A program made the translations under genes and the position numbers. Below are positions 10,301-17,837 of a stretch of DNA of 54,461 nt, piece after piece. The first letter of the stretch is position 1. Every line of letters begins with the position of its first letter. The notes beneath the pieces were generated by a model. It saw nothing but the letters and a program-made list of their open reading frames with translations. It made no database searches and had not been told where the DNA came from. Source of the DNA: Bacteroidota bacterium (lineage in GTDB: Bacteria; Bacteroidota; Bacteroidia; Chitinophagales; Chitinophagaceae); the NCBI GenBank assembly GCA_018268105.1, contig JAFDXG010000141.1, forward strand, positions 1 to 54,461. Direction: 5' to 3'.

Positions 10301-10671
10301 CCGTCGGCATTAATATCTGCCATTACTACACCCGTACTCCACATACTGTCCTGCACAAACCCGGAATGTGGAGTTATGTTTTCAAACTTAAAATTACCTT
10401 TATTCAGATATATCTGGTTCTCTCCCATATTAGAAGTAAGCACTACATCACTCAATCCATCATTATTAATATCTCCAATCGCCACCCCACCACCATTGTA
10501 AAAGTTTCTAAACAAGAAACTGTTGTCATTCTTATTATCTTCAACATTATTCGAGAAATCAATACCTGAATTTTCTACTAACTCAAATAAAGTCTTTTGA
10601 TGAATATTGTGACAGGAAAAGGAAATTAAAATAAAAAACCAGTGATAAAGAAAATTTAACTTCATCTTCAT
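7342..10671 (-). CDS. Giant FG-GAP/VCBS repeat lipoprotein with central ASPIC/UnbV domain (copy 1)
   Basis: Paralog of the downstream gene, 1109 residues from the ATG at 10671. An in-frame ATG at 10695 would start only three bases from a terminator, so 10671 (or 10665) is preferred. The N-terminus MKMKLNFLYHWFFILISFSC reads as a lipoprotein signal. Seven Asp loops precede the UnbV segment (from DINNDGLSD to DLDNDGDLD) and seven follow it (from DVNGDGLED to DINGDGKTD). All 14 are recognizable, unlike the neighbouring copy, whose last loop is worn. The UnbV part carries 'IGSTVKLYRGKELLTRELVPSRGFQSSVDYKIIFGLG' followed by 'MVITWPDKSY'. Likely anchored on the outer membrane near SusCD and binding Ca2+. 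Function, including whether it binds the transported ligand, is inference. Confidence 0.9.
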   Translation of the reverse strand: MKMKLNFLYHWFFILISFSCHNIHQKTLFELVENSGIDFSNNVEDNKNDNSFLFRNFYNGGGVAIGDINNDGLSDVVLTSNMGENQIYLNKGNFKFENITPHSGFVQDSMWSTGVVMADINADGWLDIYICNSGHMRDGNRRNKLYINNHNLSFTESAANYGLDISAYTTQVSFFDYDLDGDLDCFMVNNSPIPINQLNFANNRDLPDSAWNVAGFLKGGGDHLYRNDNGFFKEVTKDAGIHGGLISFGLGVSVGDINGDGWPDVFVSNDSYERDYLYINQKNGTFKDELEDWFQHTSYSSMGADIADINNDGYPDLFSTDMLAGTDYRLKTMGSFDNISLFNSKLESGFYYQYTKNCLQLNNQNGKFIDIANYSGVSATDWSWGALMFDMDNDGWNDLLVCNGVNRDVTNLDFMDYFANEVMQKMALSGKKDEIDKVLQQIPRVSIPNKVFRNDHDLRFTDIAKDWGMNQSSFANGAAYGDLDNDGDLDLIINNENQLASVYKNNSREINKNNFIGVVLRGKEKNTFAIGSTVKLYRGKELLTRELVPSRGFQSSVDYKIIFGLGSQTKVDSMVITWPDKSYSTLVTPAINVVHTIDQTKSSTRPIEIKIVSPTSTCFVQELSFFRKHIENDYVDFNAEPGIPRILSREGPKAAVADVNGDGLEDIYIGGASGTPGQLYIQTKDGKFIIKSEKSFEGFDSFEDTAVLFFDCDGDGDNDLLICPGGNSIGILSRELQLRLYKNDGKGEFTLDGSAFPNMSMNISVAIANDFNNDGSPDLFIGARNYPGVYGKDPQSYLFVNDGKGHFTDMAADKNKDIANIGMVTGALWEDVTGDKHKDLIIVGEWMAPRIFSYRNGHFEEIKTNINTLFGWWQTVVATDVNNDGKTDLILGNMGENFYLKPDSTHPVKLWLNDFDKNGYLDKIMTYTIDGKDMPVFLKHDLQEQLPFLRRSNLKNEQYATKSIQELLSQDMLKASQVKEFNYTASCIAINNGDGNFTLQKLPPMMQLSSVNVVLPIDINGDGKTDLVSGGNQFGLLPQFEKLDASFGDILINEGNGKFCWLTAKNTGFNMRGEIRDIVEIRNSRGVHLLFLQNNEFPVLYKLNSDAKQ

Positions 10672-10697
10672 AACCTGTAGCGCTGTTGATAACATTA

Positions 10698-10732
10698 GAA
10701 AAAACTAAAGCCATTTAAATAATGGCTTTAGT
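10698..10732 (-). terminator. Strong intrinsic terminator between susD and the FG-GAP genes
   Basis: Perfect 12-bp stem: ACTAAAGCCATT at 10704-10715 and AATGGCTTTAGT at 10721-10732, with a five-base loop. Read on the minus strand it is followed at once by a run of T (10699-10703). It lies after the susD stop and 27 bases before the first FG-GAP start, inside the operon. It should cut, or partly cut, read-through from susCD into the two FG-GAP genes. Confidence 0.85.
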
Positions 10733-10761
10733 AGAATAGAATATAAAAATAAAGATTACAG

Positions 10762-12411
10762 TTAATTATAACCTGGATTTTGTTTCAGGTTGGGATTTGC
10801 AGCCAAAGCTGCGGAAGGAATTGGAAATAAAAGATGTGTTGCATCTGATGCAGCTTTAAGTGCCCAGGGTTTCATAAACATTCCAAACCTAATCAGATCA
10901 GTCCTTCTCATTCTTTCCCAATAAAATTCTCTTCCTCTTTCGGCGAGAAGGGTCTTAGGATCAGATACATTATCGGGATTGGCCAATGTCATAGTAGTCA
11001 TTGCTGCGGCACCTCTTGCAGCTCTCAATTGATTTACTAATACCAGAGCTCCGGCATTATCTGGTGTGGATGCACGCATTTTCGCTTCTGCAACCATTAG
11101 TACTACATCCGGATATCTGAAAATCATGCACCAGTTGCCTGCTGTTCCTCCACCGTAGTTTTTTCCATTGTTTGAAAAGTCAGGGAGGTATTTAAGCACA
11201 CGGATACCAACATCTTCAAGCAATGGCCCGGTTTCTTTAAGATCCGGTGAAAAATTGGTATTAAAAATCAAAAGATTTCCCTTTCTGTCTTTCACTTTTG
11301 AACCATCCTCATAGTACTGCTGTCCGATGAGCAACCCTGTTCTTAAGCCAGATACATCAGTAACACCGGGGTAATACCGTCCACCTATTCTTGTATCCAA
11401 TGTAGTATCTGCCGGCGTTTGAGACGGTGTACTATTTATTCCGAAGGAATTATAAAAATCTGCAACAGTAGAAAAACCATTCCAGCCCGATTGAGGAGCT
11501 AGAGGTTTATAGGAATTATAATGAAGGGTCGCCCACCACATATTGTGTATTCCAGAATTATTAGTGGCAACCCCCGAGGAATTAGGATATGCAAAGATTC
11601 CCTCTTTGGAGTTAGAATTATCTGCGCTGAAATTATCAAAATAATTTGCAGAATAAGCATACTTTCCACTATTAATAATCGCCTGACCAAGTGTAATTAC
11701 TTTCTGCATATCAGCATTATCGAAAGTTGGTGATTCCCTTTTGACAAATGCCCCACGGTTCAAATATAACTTCATCAATAAAGTATTTGCGGCATCTGCA
11801 TTGGCCTTAGACATTCCATTTGAGGCAGGCAAGTCAGGAATTATAGCTGTCAGTTCGTCAATAATGAAATTTACAGCACTATCGCCGGTATACACTTTTG
11901 GTGCATTTAACAAATTATCCCCGGGATTCCTAAATGGAAACTGGCCAAAAAGATCAAGCAACTGGTATAGTGACAATGCCCTTAAAAATCGTGCTTCAGC
12001 AGCCTGAGCTTTAGAGGGGTTAAAGGCCAACACATTGGTTGCATCAAAGTTCAGACGGTTCAATGCATTATATTGTCCAATAATAATATCCACCCCATCT
12101 GCGCCAAAAGTTTGTTGCTTTAATGCACGCCACTTTCCATTGTCGTCCCAGTCGCCTGCCCTGGTTGGCACCACGCACTGGTCGGCGGTAACTTCTTCAA
12201 GGGCAAGTATATTACCAGGATCTGAATAGGGGTTTCCCACATCATTGTATGCTGCTTGCAATAAAAGTTGTGTCCCATTAGCACCGAGCGCATTTGAAGC
12301 CTGGTTATTCGACAGAGTGCTGTTTAATTCCTGGTCAAGCTTGGTACAACTTCCGAAAACCAATAACACTACAGGAAGTGTTAAAAGGCTATATTTTATT
12401 TTATTATTCAT
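10762..12411 (-). CDS. RagB/SusD family outer-membrane nutrient-binding lipoprotein
   Basis: A 549-residue lipoprotein: signal MNNKIKYSLLTLPVVLLVFG with lipidated Cys22 in the GSC lipobox. The body shows the SusD pattern of TPR-like helices (AEARFLRALSLYQLLDLFGQFPF, the classical 'A.fLRa..yf.L...fG..P'), the MLVAEAKMRA helix and the C-terminal 'RGREFYWERMRRTDLIRFGMF' and 'LFPIPSAALAANPNLKQNPGY' signature ('FPIP...l..Np.l.QNpGY'). SusD proteins form the lid on a SusC channel and bind the substrate. The gene is 18 bases downstream of susC. Its ligand is not predictable: no glycoside hydrolase, sulfatase or lyase is encoded nearby. Confidence 0.96.
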   Translation of the reverse strand: MNNKIKYSLLTLPVVLLVFGSCTKLDQELNSTLSNNQASNALGANGTQLLLQAAYNDVGNPYSDPGNILALEEVTADQCVVPTRAGDWDDNGKWRALKQQTFGADGVDIIIGQYNALNRLNFDATNVLAFNPSKAQAAEARFLRALSLYQLLDLFGQFPFRNPGDNLLNAPKVYTGDSAVNFIIDELTAIIPDLPASNGMSKANADAANTLLMKLYLNRGAFVKRESPTFDNADMQKVITLGQAIINSGKYAYSANYFDNFSADNSNSKEGIFAYPNSSGVATNNSGIHNMWWATLHYNSYKPLAPQSGWNGFSTVADFYNSFGINSTPSQTPADTTLDTRIGGRYYPGVTDVSGLRTGLLIGQQYYEDGSKVKDRKGNLLIFNTNFSPDLKETGPLLEDVGIRVLKYLPDFSNNGKNYGGGTAGNWCMIFRYPDVVLMVAEAKMRASTPDNAGALVLVNQLRAARGAAAMTTMTLANPDNVSDPKTLLAERGREFYWERMRRTDLIRFGMFMKPWALKAASDATHLLFPIPSAALAANPNLKQNPGYN

Positions 12412-12429
12412 AATTACTTTTTAAAAAAA

Positions 12430-15420
12430 TTACAAGGAAAGATTAAGCCCAAAAGTGATTACGCGGGGTGTAGGATAGGGCACGTATTCCATATTTCTTG
12501 ACGGGTAACCGTCATTATTCTTATCCACATTCACTTCAGGATCAAAACCTGTGAATTTAGTAATGACAAACAAATTGGAAGCCCCTACAAAAGCATTCAG
12601 ATTTTTGACATATTTACCCATATTTCCGAAATCGTAGTTGAGTTTCACATTTCTTAATTTGATGAAATTGCCTTTTTCAAGATACCTGCTTGACACTACA
12701 ACGCTTGAGCTGATACTTTCAGGGCTGCCAAGTGCTGATGCATCTACATTCTTGCCACTCGACAAATTACTGATATTTGTTACACTATTAAAGGTATTGT
12801 TATAAATGTAATAACCGGACGCGCCTCCTGCATTAATATCCAGCGATAATTTGTTGTAAGAAAGCGTGGTAGAAAACCCATAAATATAATGCGGGTTAGG
12901 ATCCTTCTGAAATGTGGGATCGTTTGCAATAATCTGCTGTCCATGGCTGTCAAAGCCGCTAAATTGTTTCAAATAAAATATATTGCTCGGATGATTATTT
13001 CCAATCACTTGTGCAAAAGTGCCACTCACCCCCTGACCACTTACAGAAGCAGTTAAGATATCTGCCTGGTGAAAGTTTTTGAGCATATTTTTATTATAGG
13101 CAATATTGAAAGATGCATCCCATGTAAAACTCTTTCCCTTTACGATAGAAGCTCCTATGGAAAATTCAACTCCCTTGTTGGTTAAATTTGCAGGCAGGTT
13201 TATGAAATAAATTGAAGCCGGGGCAGGTTGAATAGCCGTGCTTTGAAAGAGTATATCTGTAGTATTCTTGTCATAGTAGTCAATAGAACCATATATCCTG
13301 TTATCAAGCAATGCGTAGTCAAGTCCTATATCCATTTGACTAGTTTTTTCCCATTTCAAATCAGGGTTTGCCACATTACTTTGCCCAATACTATTATAGG
13401 AACCAGAGCTAAATTGCTCCAGAGATGCTCCGGCTGGAAACTCCTGGTTGCCGGTAATGCCCCATGAAACACGTAACCCCAGCGTAGAAATCAAACGGCT
13501 TGATTTAAGAAAATCTTCATTACTGATTAGCCATTTTGCGCTTACCGCCGGAAAATATCCGTATTTATTGTTCTTACCAAATTTACTTGAACCATCTGCC
13601 CTGATACTACCATCCAAAAAGTACTTATCCGACATATTAAATCTAACCCTTGCAAAATAAGATTGTATTTCAGTTGTAGGATCAACAAAAGTGACCAATG
13701 GAGTTTGAACTTTTGCATTCTGGAAAAAACTGGTATATAAAATAGGAATCCGTGCAGCCTGTGTAAGGTTGGTATTAAACTGAGATCCAAATAGAGAAGA
13801 GTTGGAGTAATCCGATTTAAAATATTCATACCCTGCTAAGGCTTCCAGTTTAAGATCGCCGGTGAGGTTTGTTTTGTAAGTGAGCATGTGCTGGAAGGTC
13901 TGGGAGGTTAAAGCTGCGTTAGAAATGGCAGCAGCACCAATTCCTGATACCCCATTTATACCGCTTACCCACCCGTCAATATTTGTATTTCTGGTTCCCC
14001 GGCCATGATTTATTGAATATAAAAAAGTATAGTCAAGTCCCTTAAAAAGTGTGAGATTGGTGGTGATATTTCCTAAAAAAACATTCACTCCGGCCACATC
14101 GTTATAACCTTCTATTACTCCTAAGGGATTGGGAACAGAATTGGTAACATCTGTAAATAATCCGTTACTTGTTTTTAAAGCGGCAGTGGGATTCCAGTTT
14201 AATGCATAAGATATCAGGTTGCCACCGGCTCCTGCTGTGTTACTAATTAAGCCCATGTGCTCAGTTGTGTGACCTGCTATCATCCCAAATCCGATAGTCA
14301 ATCGTTTATTCAGGAATTTATATTCACCACTAAAATTTCCCAGGTATTTATCTAGAGAAGTTTTCTTTAAAAAACCATTATTTCGTGACCCAAGAAAAGA
14401 AGCCCTGAATTTTCCATTTTCATTTCCACCGCTTAGAGATAAATTATATTCCTGTGATAATGCAGATTGTGTAATTTCCTTAAGTGCATCTACATTATCC
14501 CCATGATCTAAAGACACGCTCAGGGTATCAAGACTGAACTGATGTAATGCTGCTCTGAATTGATCGGAGGTTAAAACTTTGTATTTGTGCATATAACCTG
14601 CTGTAACACCAAACCTGGTTCCAAATTCAACTTTCATATCACCAGAAAGTCCTCTTTTGGTTGTAATAACAACAACTCCGTTTGCACCTCGAGATCCGTA
14701 TATAGCTGCTGCTGCTGCATCTTTAAGTACATCTATTGACGCTATATCATAAGGGTTAATATATAAAAAAGGATTTGACTCCGGAGTAGTTCCAAAATCA
14801 AGGCCGGATCCTGCACCAAAATTCAGACTTGGTTTCGCAGTTCTTCCATCAAGGGGTACCCCATCTACTACATATAATGGATTACCACCGGCACGCAGTG
14901 AGTTGTTACCTCTAATTCTTACAGTGGTTGCAGCACCAGGTTGCCCGTTATTAGTAACAATTTCGAGTCCCGGTACTTTACCCTGAAGCAATTGATCCGG
15001 AGCTGCAATAACCCCCTGGTTAAAATCCCTCGCTTTAACCGAAGCAATTGCCCCAGTGGCATCTTTTTTTCTGGCCGTTCCGCCATAACCAACCACTACA
15101 ATTTCATTTAATCCGGTTACATTGGTTTCTAACACAATATTCATGGGCGTACCAGGCGTGGCTGCAACTTCCTGAGTTACATAACCAGTACCTGAAAATA
15201 CCAGTTTAGATCCGGTTTTGACATTATTTAAAGTAAAAGCACCATCAACATTAGTAACGGTACCTAAATTGGAACCTTTAATAATTACCGAAATCTCAGG
15301 AAGCCCGGTGCCCTTATTATCCATAACAGTACCTGTTACAGATTGTTGAGCCTGTGCAAAAGATGAAAGCATAAATACCGTAATGTAAAACATTACTGTA
15401 CTTCGTAAAGCTATCAACAT
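12430..15420 (-). CDS. SusC/RagA family TonB-linked outer-membrane transporter
   Basis: A 996-residue protein. An N-terminal signal (about residues 1-24, cleaved near AQA) precedes a carboxypeptidase-regulatory-like beta-sandwich at about 27-100 (VTGTVMDNKGTGLPEISVIIKG). A TonB-box-like segment EIVVVGYG is at 106-113. The plug domain (PDQLLQGKVPGLEIV, 'RIRGNNSL', 'YVVDGVPL') ends with the SusC hallmark IDVLKDAAAAAIYGSRGANG at 229-248, and a 22-strand barrel follows to the C-terminal 'RVITFGLNLSL'. No N-terminal STN/secretin domain is present and no sigma/anti-sigma pair adjoins it, so control by the divergent LacI-type regulator is the more likely mode. With SusD it forms a pedal-bin type importer; the substrate is unknown. 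Confidence 0.97.
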   Translation of the reverse strand: MLIALRSTVMFYITVFMLSSFAQAQQSVTGTVMDNKGTGLPEISVIIKGSNLGTVTNVDGAFTLNNVKTGSKLVFSGTGYVTQEVAATPGTPMNIVLETNVTGLNEIVVVGYGGTARKKDATGAIASVKARDFNQGVIAAPDQLLQGKVPGLEIVTNNGQPGAATTVRIRGNNSLRAGGNPLYVVDGVPLDGRTAKPSLNFGAGSGLDFGTTPESNPFLYINPYDIASIDVLKDAAAAAIYGSRGANGVVVITTKRGLSGDMKVEFGTRFGVTAGYMHKYKVLTSDQFRAALHQFSLDTLSVSLDHGDNVDALKEITQSALSQEYNLSLSGGNENGKFRASFLGSRNNGFLKKTSLDKYLGNFSGEYKFLNKRLTIGFGMIAGHTTEHMGLISNTAGAGGNLISYALNWNPTAALKTSNGLFTDVTNSVPNPLGVIEGYNDVAGVNVFLGNITTNLTLFKGLDYTFLYSINHGRGTRNTNIDGWVSGINGVSGIGAAAISNAALTSQTFQHMLTYKTNLTGDLKLEALAGYEYFKSDYSNSSLFGSQFNTNLTQAARIPILYTSFFQNAKVQTPLVTFVDPTTEIQSYFARVRFNMSDKYFLDGSIRADGSSKFGKNNKYGYFPAVSAKWLISNEDFLKSSRLISTLGLRVSWGITGNQEFPAGASLEQFSSGSYNSIGQSNVANPDLKWEKTSQMDIGLDYALLDNRIYGSIDYYDKNTTDILFQSTAIQPAPASIYFINLPANLTNKGVEFSIGASIVKGKSFTWDASFNIAYNKNMLKNFHQADILTASVSGQGVSGTFAQVIGNNHPSNIFYLKQFSGFDSHGQQIIANDPTFQKDPNPHYIYGFSTTLSYNKLSLDINAGGASGYYIYNNTFNSVTNISNLSSGKNVDASALGSPESISSSVVVSSRYLEKGNFIKLRNVKLNYDFGNMGKYVKNLNAFVGASNLFVITKFTGFDPEVNVDKNNDGYPSRNMEYVPYPTPRVITFGLNLSL

Positions 15421-15608
15421 AGTCTGTTGTTTTTTGGTTTAAAATTTTTTTTTGAGTAAAACATTAAGAGTAAAAATCTCACCTGAAATGAAGCAAGCAC
15501 CTCAGATATTGCGTTAAGCAGATGATAAATATATATGCGATGTTAAAACTACGTACTTATTTTATATTCAGACCTCAAATAATTGTAATTAGCTGCTCAC
15601 TATACTCC

Positions 15609-15633
15609 TGCAAACATTACCGCAAACGTTTGC
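15609..15633. promoter_or_regulatory. LacI-family operator between susC and lacI
   Basis: A perfect 12-base palindrome GCAAACGTTTGC at 15622-15633, with an extra half site TGCAAAC at 15609-15615. The central CG and the AAACGTTT core are typical for LacI/GalR-family operators. It lies between two divergent units, 189 bases from the susC start and 44 bases before the regulator start. It overlaps the -33 area of the regulator promoter, so autoregulation is likely. Confidence 0.75.
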
Positions 15634-15648
15634 AGTGCATATTTTACT

Positions 15649-15656
15649 TAAATTTG
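15649..15656 (+). promoter_or_regulatory. Probable -7 box (TAAATTTG) of the lacI-type gene
   Basis: TAAATTTG matches TANNTTTG exactly. A TTG at 15630-15632, inside the operator palindrome, lies 16 bases upstream, slightly short for a -33 element. The leader to the ATG at 15677 would be about 15 bases. Confidence 0.5.
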
Positions 15657-15676
15657 TTATCCAAAACTGTGTGTTT

Positions 15677-16657
15677 ATGAACAATACTACTCTAAAAAAA
15701 CTTTCTGAAATATCCGGATTAAGTATTTCAACCGTTTCCAGAGCACTTAAAAATCATCCTGATATTTCAGAGAAAACAAAGTCATTAATTAATGAGTTGG
15801 CAGACACGCTCGACTATGAGCCCAACGTTAACGCTGTATATTTACGCACTAAACACACTCGGCTATTTGGTGTTATTGTTCCATCCATTTCCAACTTTTT
15901 TTACGATTCAGTAATTGCAACACTTGAAGTAGAGAGTAGAAAAAATAATTATTCATTGATGATATTACAGTCCGGCGATGATCCGAATATAGAAATTGCC
16001 AATATAAAATTATGTCATCAAAACCGTGTCAGCGGATTATTTGCTTGCATTACACCTGAAACAAAAAGTATAGAGCCCTTCCAAAAATTAGCTGAACTTG
16101 ATGTTCCCGTTATTTTTTTTGACAAGGTACCTGATAGTTCTGGTTGCCACAAAATTTGTGTGGCAGATGAACAAGCAGCATCTCTTGCTGCCAACCTTAT
16201 AGTTGAAAAACAAAAAAAGAAAGTTTTGGCATTGTTTGAGAACAGTAAATTATTAATCACAAAAAAAAGACATGAAACTTTTACAGAAATAATGCGTACT
16301 CATGGTATTGAATGTATATCAGAATTTGCACTAAACCATTATGAAGCTGAAAAGCTTACTGATGCATTCCTTAATGAAAAGCCGGATGCTATTTTCTGTA
16401 TGACTGACGAAATTCTCACCGGCGTTATGAAATCTGTACAAAAAAGACACCTGCAATTGCCCGATGATATTGGTGTTATAGCTATAAGCAACGGTTTTAT
16501 CCCTACATTATATTATCCACAAATAACATATATAGAAACCAGTGGAGAAAAATTGGCTGAACTTGCATTTCAAAGTATGATGACAACTTTATCTGGCAAT
16601 ACTACTATACATGATGAAATGATTGATTCAAGATTAGTAGCAGGGGGTTCTATGTAG
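15677..16657 (+). CDS. LacI/GalR-family transcriptional regulator of the susCD/FG-GAP locus
   Basis: A 326-residue regulator from the ATG at 15677; an upstream in-frame ATG at 15635 would add 14 residues without LacI character and would lie before the -7 box, so it is rejected. The helix-turn-helix is at about residues 4-23 (TLKKLSEISGLSISTVSRALKNHPDIS, the standard 'ia..aGvS..TVSRaL'). A hinge and a periplasmic-binding-protein-like sensor domain follow (LFGVIVPSISNFFYDSV ... 'DAIFCMTDEILTGVMKSVQ', 'DIGVIAIS'). It is transcribed away from susC across an operator palindrome. The inferred job is repression, or activation, of the transport operon in response to a small sugar-like effector, and autoregulation. 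The effector cannot be read from sequence. Confidence 0.93.
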   Translation: MNNTTLKKLSEISGLSISTVSRALKNHPDISEKTKSLINELADTLDYEPNVNAVYLRTKHTRLFGVIVPSISNFFYDSVIATLEVESRKNNYSLMILQSGDDPNIEIANIKLCHQNRVSGLFACITPETKSIEPFQKLAELDVPVIFFDKVPDSSGCHKICVADEQAASLAANLIVEKQKKKVLALFENSKLLITKKRHETFTEIMRTHGIECISEFALNHYEAEKLTDAFLNEKPDAIFCMTDEILTGVMKSVQKRHLQLPDDIGVIAISNGFIPTLYYPQITYIETSGEKLAELAFQSMMTTLSGNTTIHDEMIDSRLVAGGSM

Positions 16658-16684
16658 GAAGACAACACCACTTAGAACTAAAAA

Positions 16685-16716
16685 ATGGGATACCCCCTCT
16701 TCGGTAATCATCCCAT
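16685..16716. terminator. Hairpin after the lacI-type gene
   Basis: Seven-bp stem ATGGGAT (16685-16691) with ATCCCAT (16710-16716); ACC/GGT may extend the stem inside the loop. There is no T run afterwards, so it is a weak candidate terminator, or a structure separating the regulator from the convergent tRNA genes. Confidence 0.35.
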
Positions 16717-16720
16717 GATG

Positions 16721-16813
16721 TAATCCGGATTGGATTCGAACCAATGACCCTCAGCTAAAAGCGGGATGCGCCCTGTTTGCCGTTAGGCAGAGATCCAACT
16801 GAGCTGCCAGACG
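16721..16813 (-). pseudogene. Rearranged tRNA-Arg-like copy (tRNA pseudogene or tRNA-derived element)
   Basis: The 34 bases at 16723-16756 are identical to the T-arm, variable and anticodon 3' side of the intact tRNA-Arg at 16921-16954. The 13 bases at 16793-16805 are identical to its D-arm (16972-16984). Between these blocks are 36 bases here against 17 in the true tRNA. This replaces the anticodon arm and one D-stem strand with unrelated sequence holding two mini-palindromes (TGCC/GGCA and GGG/CCC). The outer ends (16722-16728 with 16807-16813) still pair in six of seven positions counting G-T wobbles. No proper anticodon loop can be drawn. It is most likely a decayed duplicate or a chimera of two tRNAs. 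Confidence 0.7.
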
Positions 16814-16918
16814 AAGCCCACCGTTGTTTTATATATTCTTTCCCAATGCCAGACTTGAGATATATTTCTCTCTTTCTGGCATCTATTCTTGTTTCAAAAA
16901 ACAACTTCACTTGCTTTG

Positions 16919-16992
<74 letters not shown>

Positions 16993-17121
16993 AAACAGTA
17001 AAACTATAAACAATAAACCCAAAATCAAAAACATCAAACCCTTATCTCTCCCATCCATAAAATTTAGGCTTGCAAAGATAATTTTTTTTAGTTTGCAGCC
17101 AAACAGTAATTGTAAACTAAT

Positions 17122-17799
17122 ATGGATGTAAAGATTGAACCAGGCTGGAAAGAAGTACTGAAAGACGAATTCAACAAACCATATTTCGAACAAATAGTTT
17201 TTTTCCTTAAAACAGAACGAATGGCGGGCAAAACAATTTACCCGCCAGGCTCTCATATATTTAATGCCTTTGAACAAACAAGTTTTGAAAATGTGAAAGT
17301 GGTTATTATCGGTCAGGATCCGTATCACGGGCCGGGACAAGCACATGGTTTATGTTTCTCAGTACAGGATGGTATAACTCCCCCCCCTTCGCTTGTCAAT
17401 ATTTTCAAAGAAATAAAATCGGATATTGGTGTATCGGTTCCCGCAGGTAAAGGTAATCTTACCCGGTGGGCACAACAGGGAGTTTTGTTGCTTAATGCTG
17501 CACTAACAGTCAGGGCTAATGAGCCTTTCAGTCATTCCAAAATTGGTTGGGCAACATTCACTGATGCAGTCATTCAAAAAATTTCTGATCTGAGGTCCGG
17601 TGTAATTTTTTTGCTTTGGGGGAAATTTGCCCAGGAAAAGCAAAGCCTTATTGATGAGACAAGGCACCACGTGCTGAAAGCTGCCCACCCCTCTCCTTTC
17701 TCTGCCGATAAAGGTTTTTTTGGATGCCGGCATTTTTCTAAAACCAATAATTTACTGCTTCAGGAAGGCAGGGATCCCATTGACTGGATGATTGCTTAA
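17122..17799 (+). CDS. ung: Uracil-DNA glycosylase (family 1)
   Basis: A 225-residue enzyme of normal family length. It removes uracil from DNA as the first step of base-excision repair. The water-activating motif GQDPYHG lies at residues 64-70 with catalytic Asp66. The uracil-binding stretch 'LLLNAALTVR' is present, and the minor-groove loop HPSPFS begins at His189, which stabilizes the transition state. These are the positions expected from the E. coli protein (Asp64, His187). The ATG at 17122 gives the usual short N-terminus. The gene is followed 38 bases later by the acyltransferase gene; co-transcription is possible but the functions are unrelated. Confidence 0.98.
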   Translation: MDVKIEPGWKEVLKDEFNKPYFEQIVFFLKTERMAGKTIYPPGSHIFNAFEQTSFENVKVVIIGQDPYHGPGQAHGLCFSVQDGITPPPSLVNIFKEIKSDIGVSVPAGKGNLTRWAQQGVLLLNAALTVRANEPFSHSKIGWATFTDAVIQKISDLRSGVIFLLWGKFAQEKQSLIDETRHHVLKAAHPSPFSADKGFFGCRHFSKTNNLLLQEGRDPIDWMIA

Positions 17800-17837
17800 T
17801 ATTGCAGGATTTCTTATTTACTTTCGACAAAAATTGT

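Noticed and set aside
15635..15676. Upstream ATG of the first lacI-type gene
   Set aside because: It lies before the TAAATTTG -7 box and adds residues without homology to LacI heads.
16721..16813. A functional long-variable-arm (class II) tRNA
   Set aside because: The D-stem partner is missing and no seven-base anticodon loop with a five-pair stem can be drawn.
17802..17837. Extended N-terminus of the acyltransferase from a TTG start
   Set aside because: The added 12 residues are not conserved-looking and begin right after the ung stop; the ATG at 17838 gives the normal PlsC start.
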